A stretch of 8,347 bases of DNA from Pseudomonadota bacterium (GTDB lineage: Bacteria > Pseudomonadota > Alphaproteobacteria > UBA9655): positions 1-8,347 of the forward strand of contig JAKBAL010000078.1 in the NCBI GenBank assembly GCA_021809225.1, read 5' to 3'. The notes under the pieces were generated by a model. It had not been told where the DNA came from. It did no database searches and saw nothing but the letters and a program-made list of their open reading frames with translations. A program made the position numbers and the translations under genes. The stretch's first letter is position 1; every line of letters begins with the position of its first letter. Positions 5,162 to 8,347 of this stretch are shown piece after piece.

Positions 5162-7405
5162 ATGAAAATCAAAAGCTTAGCTCTTCTGTTAATGACTTCC
5201 TTCTTAGTTCCTTCAATGGCCAATGCTGCTGGTGGATTATCCGATGCTTCTAATGGATTAATTCCTGAGGATACTAAAAAGTATCCCGCAAGATTAAAAA
5301 GTTGGCAAGAAGATATGCGCCAACAACTTGCAGCGAGAGCTGATGTTGCTGGAATTATCTATGATCAAGCTGACCGACATTTTGCCTCTTTGTATCGTAA
5401 AGGCGATAAAGAAACGCGCACAAGAGCAGATGCTGTTTGTGACTTTTTGGAAAAAAGAGGAAGAAAACTCCAACACCTAAGCGAGCATTTTGAAGGCCAC
5501 CAAGGCGTGGATGTTTGTGTGGAATCAGCTGACATGTTTCAAGATGGTGAGATGAACAAAACAGGTCGTCATATCGCCATGGTCAGAAAGGTTGAAGCCC
5601 TGAGGGAAGAGATCGTTGAGATCGGTAAGAAAATTACATCCCAACCTGGTCAAAAGGCAGCTTGGGAGAGGGATATTCAAAACAAGGAAGGCGAACTTGG
5701 GAGAATTCAAAGCGCTTTAGAGTCTCGTAGGAAACAATTGGAAGAAGAGGAAGGATTTCTTCGGGAACAATACAAAGCTGCGGGCAATAGAATAAAAGAA
5801 GCACAAGATGTTATAGATCAATCCAAAGAAAAGGCACGCGAAGAAAATTTAAAGGGTGCCTTCAACCTAGATCTTCTGGAGGATGCTGGCGAAAAACAGA
5901 AGGAAGTAAAGGATTGCATACAAGAAATTGACGAGGATCGTAGTCAATTCGCTGAATTGGATGGCCAAGTAAACGCTTTTGAAAATCAAGAGAGAGAAGG
6001 GCAGCTTAAAATAAAAGCTCTTGAAAAAGAAATTCAAAACCTTAGAGAATTGATCGAGGGACAAGATCAAGAAGCAGAAAGTCTTCGTTTTCAATGTTTA
6101 GAAAAAGAAAAAGAAAAGAAAGAAGTTCAAGATGCGGCTGATGCCTATGCGCTTGTTAAGTATATTAGCTATCTAAATATTTATGTGGGACTTCCTCATG
6201 ATGATTTTGGCGATGAAAATGGCCATGAGCTTTCCGCCTTAAGCCCCTATATCACAGATTTAGTGAACAGGCTTGGGAACACCTGGGCCGATAAAGTCGC
6301 TAAGCATTATGTTCAAGAAAAGGTTATAGAATCGACGGAACTTTATGATGCTGTGGTTAAAGATGTAAATGAGGGACATCTAAAAGCTTCTATGGTGTAT
6401 ACTGAGAAGGAAAAAATATTTCACTCTGTTTTGTTGGAAGTAAAAAGCACACAAACAGGTGCAGCTTCTTTGAATTCCAATATTCCTGATGTCGTACGAA
6501 ATACTTTTAAGAAGCTTGCTTCTATTATGGAAGGAGCGAAATACAGAGAGATTTATGAGGAGGCTTACCCAGATAGATTCACCTGTGGTAAGGCAGAGAA
6601 ACTTGAGGGCTCTTTCCATGAGGAAAATAAGGAAGAGCTTGACCGCCTTCGTGCTGATAGAATTATAAAAGCGTCCATGGAAAAGTGGCTCAGTAAAATC
6701 TCTGTTGGTGAAGATTCTCTTGTTCACCGATTAGGATTAGATAGTGCTCTCTTTAATAATGATTTTACTTTTCAGATCCACCCCCGGATTCTTTCATTGG
6801 AAGAATTCCAGGTAGAATTTGCCACATTGGGTGAAGATTCAGGTAAAATGACAACGGGTGCGTATGCATGGGATTTAGGGGTTGAACAGTTAAGCCTTAA
6901 CAATGCTGAATTATTTGTAGATGGAGATAAAAAAGACATAACCTATCGGCGCATCACTCCAATCCATCAGTTCCTCCAGGCAAAAAATAAGAAATTTAAG
7001 CCCGAACAAAAGGTTGGATTCGAGGAAAAATGGAAGGGCGCTTCACCTAAAGAGCATAAAGAACTTATAAAGAAGAGTTTCTTAAAGACAGTTTCCTATA
7101 TGAATATGTTTTATGCATTGCACCATGATGGAAATGGGGGAAACCTCCCAGAGTTTAAGAGCGTTGCTCCAGCGATGGAACCCTATCTAAAAGAGCCTTT
7201 TCCAAAAGAGTCTCGTCTTGACTATGTAGTGGGATCTAAAGCTTTAAAATGGGCACAAAGAGTCCATGAATATGGTCAAGATTTTATTGACGCCAATGGT
7301 TTAAGAGCACACACTTTTCTTAATTTTTCTGCTCCACAAAAAGAGTTAGGTAAAAATGAGAAGGGTAAAGAAAAAGATAAAGATAAAGAAAAAGGTGGGA
7401 ATTAA
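5162..7405 (+). CDS. Exported coiled-coil protein of unknown function with a duplicated module
   Basis: I do not recognise the family of this 747-residue protein. A clear signal peptide (MKIKSLALLLMTSFLVPSMANA, cut after A22) sends it across the inner membrane; with no later membrane segment it should be periplasmic, secreted or surface-associated. The N-terminal ~135 residues include C93 and C119. Residues about 140-325 are rich in Glu, Lys and Gln and predicted to form a long coiled coil. Two related modules follow: about 330-395 (KYISYLNIYVGLPHDDFGDENG...) and about 640-713 (KTVSYMNMFYALHHDGNGGN...), each with an aromatic helix, an Asp/Gly-rich loop after HD, a Pro-Tyr segment and a second Ala/Lys helix. 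The tail is lysine-rich (KGKEKDKDKEKGGN). The start is set by the signal peptide; the ribosome site GGTAGG (5151-5156) is weak. A structural or host-interaction role is possible but unsupported by any known motif. Confidence 0.88.
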   Translation: MKIKSLALLLMTSFLVPSMANAAGGLSDASNGLIPEDTKKYPARLKSWQEDMRQQLAARADVAGIIYDQADRHFASLYRKGDKETRTRADAVCDFLEKRGRKLQHLSEHFEGHQGVDVCVESADMFQDGEMNKTGRHIAMVRKVEALREEIVEIGKKITSQPGQKAAWERDIQNKEGELGRIQSALESRRKQLEEEEGFLREQYKAAGNRIKEAQDVIDQSKEKAREENLKGAFNLDLLEDAGEKQKEVKDCIQEIDEDRSQFAELDGQVNAFENQEREGQLKIKALEKEIQNLRELIEGQDQEAESLRFQCLEKEKEKKEVQDAADAYALVKYISYLNIYVGLPHDDFGDENGHELSALSPYITDLVNRLGNTWADKVAKHYVQEKVIESTELYDAVVKDVNEGHLKASMVYTEKEKIFHSVLLEVKSTQTGAASLNSNIPDVVRNTFKKLASIMEGAKYREIYEEAYPDRFTCGKAEKLEGSFHEENKEELDRLRADRIIKASMEKWLSKISVGEDSLVHRLGLDSALFNNDFTFQIHPRILSLEEFQVEFATLGEDSGKMTTGAYAWDLGVEQLSLNNAELFVDGDKKDITYRRITPIHQFLQAKNKKFKPEQKVGFEEKWKGASPKEHKELIKKSFLKTVSYMNMFYALHHDGNGGNLPEFKSVAPAMEPYLKEPFPKESRLDYVVGSKALKWAQRVHEYGQDFIDANGLRAHTFLNFSAPQKELGKNEKGKEKDKDKEKGGN

Positions 7406-7422
7406 ATAAAGACTATACATTG

Positions 7423-7460
7423 CAAGGCCTGTCATTTGCTCTGGCGCAGGATGGGCCTTG
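7423..7460 (+). terminator. Candidate terminator hairpin after the exported-protein gene
   Basis: CAAGGCC (7423-7429) pairs perfectly with GGCCTTG (7454-7460), 18 bases after the stop codon. The 24-base loop is large, and only a short TGATTTT follows instead of a proper U-run, so it may be a weak terminator or a 3'-protective hairpin. Confidence 0.42.
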
Positions 7461-7537
7461 TGATTTTAGGTAAACGGATGAGTAAAAATAAACTGCCGAA
7501 CTTTCAGGCGCCCCAACCAACCCAGAAACACCTACTT

Positions 7538-7555
7538 TTATTATCCTGATAATAA
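7538..7555. repeat. Perfect 18-base palindrome
   Basis: TTATTATC-CT-GATAATAA has two perfect 8-base arms. It lies about 130 bases after the exported-protein gene and about 210 before def. Its ends (TTATT...AATAA) match those of the palindrome at 5117-5133, so both could be sites for related regulators, though AT-rich DNA produces such matches readily. Confidence 0.4.
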
Positions 7556-7607
7556 TGCTAATGATTTCTTGGAAATGGCATACTCCTCAAGAATGGAAAT
7601 AAGGTTT

Positions 7608-7644
7608 CTGGATTGCTTCGTCGCATACGCTCCTCGCAATGACG
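7608..7644 (-). repeat. Dispersed palindromic repeat, inverted copy
   Basis: Starts CTGGATTGC and ends GCTCCTCGCAATGACG. It is the reverse complement of the neighbouring copy at 7657-7694 except for the central ~12 bases. It also carries short complementary ends of its own (ATTGC near one end, GCAAT near the other). Confidence 0.8.
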
Positions 7645-7656
7645 GTCCCCTTGCCT

Positions 7657-7694
7657 CGTCATTGCGAGGAGCCGCAGGGGCCGCGGCAATCCAG
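7657..7694 (+). repeat. Dispersed palindromic repeat, direct copy
   Basis: Starts CGTCATTGCGAGGAGC, has a GC-rich centre (CGCAGGGGCCGCG) and ends GCAATCCAG. With the facing copy it forms a large inverted repeat: 16 perfect pairs (7629-7644 with 7657-7672) around a 12-base spacer, and 9 more at the outer ends (7608-7616 with 7686-7694). It is more GC-rich than its surroundings. Confidence 0.8.
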
Positions 7695-7734
7695 CCTTAA
7701 AATTTTGCAACACCCAATTTTCATTTTGTTTGAG

Positions 7735-7757
7735 TATATAAATAAGGAAACAAAGGA
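7735..7757 (+). promoter_or_regulatory. Possible -10 region and ribosome binding site of def
   Basis: TATATAAAT (7735-7743) resembles a -10 element without a convincing -35. AAAGGA (7752-7757) is a good Shine-Dalgarno seven bases before the ATG at 7765; it decides that start over the in-frame ATG at 7639 and over the out-of-frame ATG at 7760. Confidence 0.45.
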
Positions 7758-7764
7758 TTATGTT

Positions 7765-8343
7765 ATGACTCAGTCTTCCAGCTCCCAGCTTTTGCCATAC
7801 GTGGTTATTAATGATCCGTTATGTGAGAACAAAGAGCTTTTACATAAACCTGCTGAAACAATAGCCTTTCCCTTGGGCAAAGATGCGCTAGAAGTCATTC
7901 GTCATCTTAAAGCTAATTTTGATCAAGAAGAAAACTGTGCAGGGCTTGCCGCCCCGCAAATTGGATATAGTAAACGGATTCTTATTTTGGCTTTAGAAGA
8001 AGATGAAGATCTTAAAAAAAGTCGTCCTGACTTTTCAGATACCTTACCAAAATCGATCTGGATTAATCCCTCTTTTACGCCGTTATCTCTCGATAAAACA
8101 ACGGACTGGGAGGCCTGTTTTTCCGTTGATAATTTGGTCGGGCGTGTTGCTCGGTTTACAGAAATTGCTTATGAAGCTTGGACTCCTGAAGGAGAAAAAG
8201 TTCAAGGAAAGGCCAAGGGCTTACTCGCACGTCTCATCCAACATGAAATTGATCATTTAAATGGGGTTCTCTTTATCGACTATGTTCCTGAAGACGAATT
8301 GATCACGCGAGAAGAATATTACAGGATGATGGATGAGGAATAA
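7765..8343 (+). CDS. def: Peptide deformylase
   Basis: Removes the formyl group from the N-terminal methionine of new proteins as they leave the ribosome, a metal-dependent (Fe2+/Zn2+) cytoplasmic reaction essential in most bacteria. From the ATG at 7765 the product is 192 residues. All three family motifs are present: motif 1 CAGLAAPQIG (58-67; usually GxGLAAPQ), motif 2 EACFS (116-120; usually EGCLS) with metal ligand C118, and motif 3 QHEIDH (159-164) with H160, H164 and catalytic E161. The substitutions in motifs 1 and 2 leave the metal ligands and Q65 intact, so activity is expected. The C-terminal segment is acidic and helical. The frame opens 42 codons earlier at 7639, but that extension is translated repeat DNA and is excluded by the Shine-Dalgarno at 7752-7757. 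The usual partner fmt is not in the window, which ends 4 bases after the stop. Confidence 0.94.
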   Translation: MTQSSSSQLLPYVVINDPLCENKELLHKPAETIAFPLGKDALEVIRHLKANFDQEENCAGLAAPQIGYSKRILILALEEDEDLKKSRPDFSDTLPKSIWINPSFTPLSLDKTTDWEACFSVDNLVGRVARFTEIAYEAWTPEGEKVQGKAKGLLARLIQHEIDHLNGVLFIDYVPEDELITREEYYRMMDEE

Positions 8344-8347
8344 TCTG

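Larger units (their letters stand above)
7406..7764. other. Non-coding stretch between the exported-protein gene and def
   Basis: These 359 bases contain a long-stem hairpin just after the stop codon (7423-7460), an 18-base perfect palindrome (7538-7555), two facing copies of the dispersed palindromic repeat (7608-7694) and an AT-rich promoter-like region before def. A plus-strand frame of 32 codons (7451-7549) is too short and lacks a credible ribosome site. The frame entering def from 7639 runs through the repeat and is not thought to be translated. Confidence 0.6.

Noticed and set aside
6380..6727. 115-codon minus-strand frame within the exported-protein gene
   Set aside because: It is antisense to a gene with a signal peptide, coiled coil and duplicated module, and its product has no protein-family features; it is a shadow frame, as are the other shorter antisense frames in this gene.
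7451..7549. 32-codon plus-strand frame after the exported-protein gene
   Set aside because: Too short, no credible ribosome site, overlaps the hairpin and ends in the 18-base palindrome; no recognisable protein features.
7639..7764. 42-codon N-terminal extension of the deformylase
   Set aside because: It begins inside the dispersed repeat, does not resemble deformylase, and a good AAAGGA sits seven bases before the ATG at 7765.

Overview
The window is an AT-rich bacterial segment with six protein-coding regions plus one partial reading frame at the left edge. Inference: gene content and sequence style (FadL-type porin, TerC, GGDEF protein, deformylase with a variant motif, short dispersed 'CATTGCGAGG...GCAATCCAG' palindromes, lysine/isoleucine-rich proteins) fit a low-GC proteobacterium, plausibly an alphaproteobacterial intracellular symbiont of the Holosporales/Rickettsiales type. 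No rRNA or tRNA gene is present to settle this.

Left edge (1-959): a very AT-rich open frame on the minus strand looks like the start of a small lipoprotein. It abuts, head to head at about 185-200, the ATP-binding half of an ABC exporter whose membrane domain is missing. The junction is either a genuine rearrangement or an assembly chimera.

Middle (1145-5009): a six-helix membrane protein with an intact GGDEF domain (diguanylate cyclase with an allosteric I-site) converges, with an 11-base gap, on a FadL-family outer-membrane channel gene on the minus strand. Upstream of fadL lie about 370 bases of non-coding DNA with two copies of a dispersed palindromic repeat and a 50-base-spaced direct repeat enclosing a hairpin. 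Further upstream, on the same strand, is a complete TerC-family membrane protein gene that starts with GTG behind a perfect Shine-Dalgarno.

Right half (5010-8347): terC is divergent from a gene for a 747-residue exported protein of no family I recognise. It has a signal peptide, a long charged coiled coil, and a module that appears twice. The 152-base divergent region holds candidate back-to-back promoters that share a -35 region and several inverted repeats, including a perfect 17-base palindrome. After the large gene come a candidate terminator hairpin, a perfect 18-base palindrome and a facing pair of dispersed repeats, then a complete peptide deformylase gene.

The genes do not form one pathway. 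The most interesting parts are the unknown exported coiled-coil protein with its regulatory region, the repeat structures, and the chimeric left edge.
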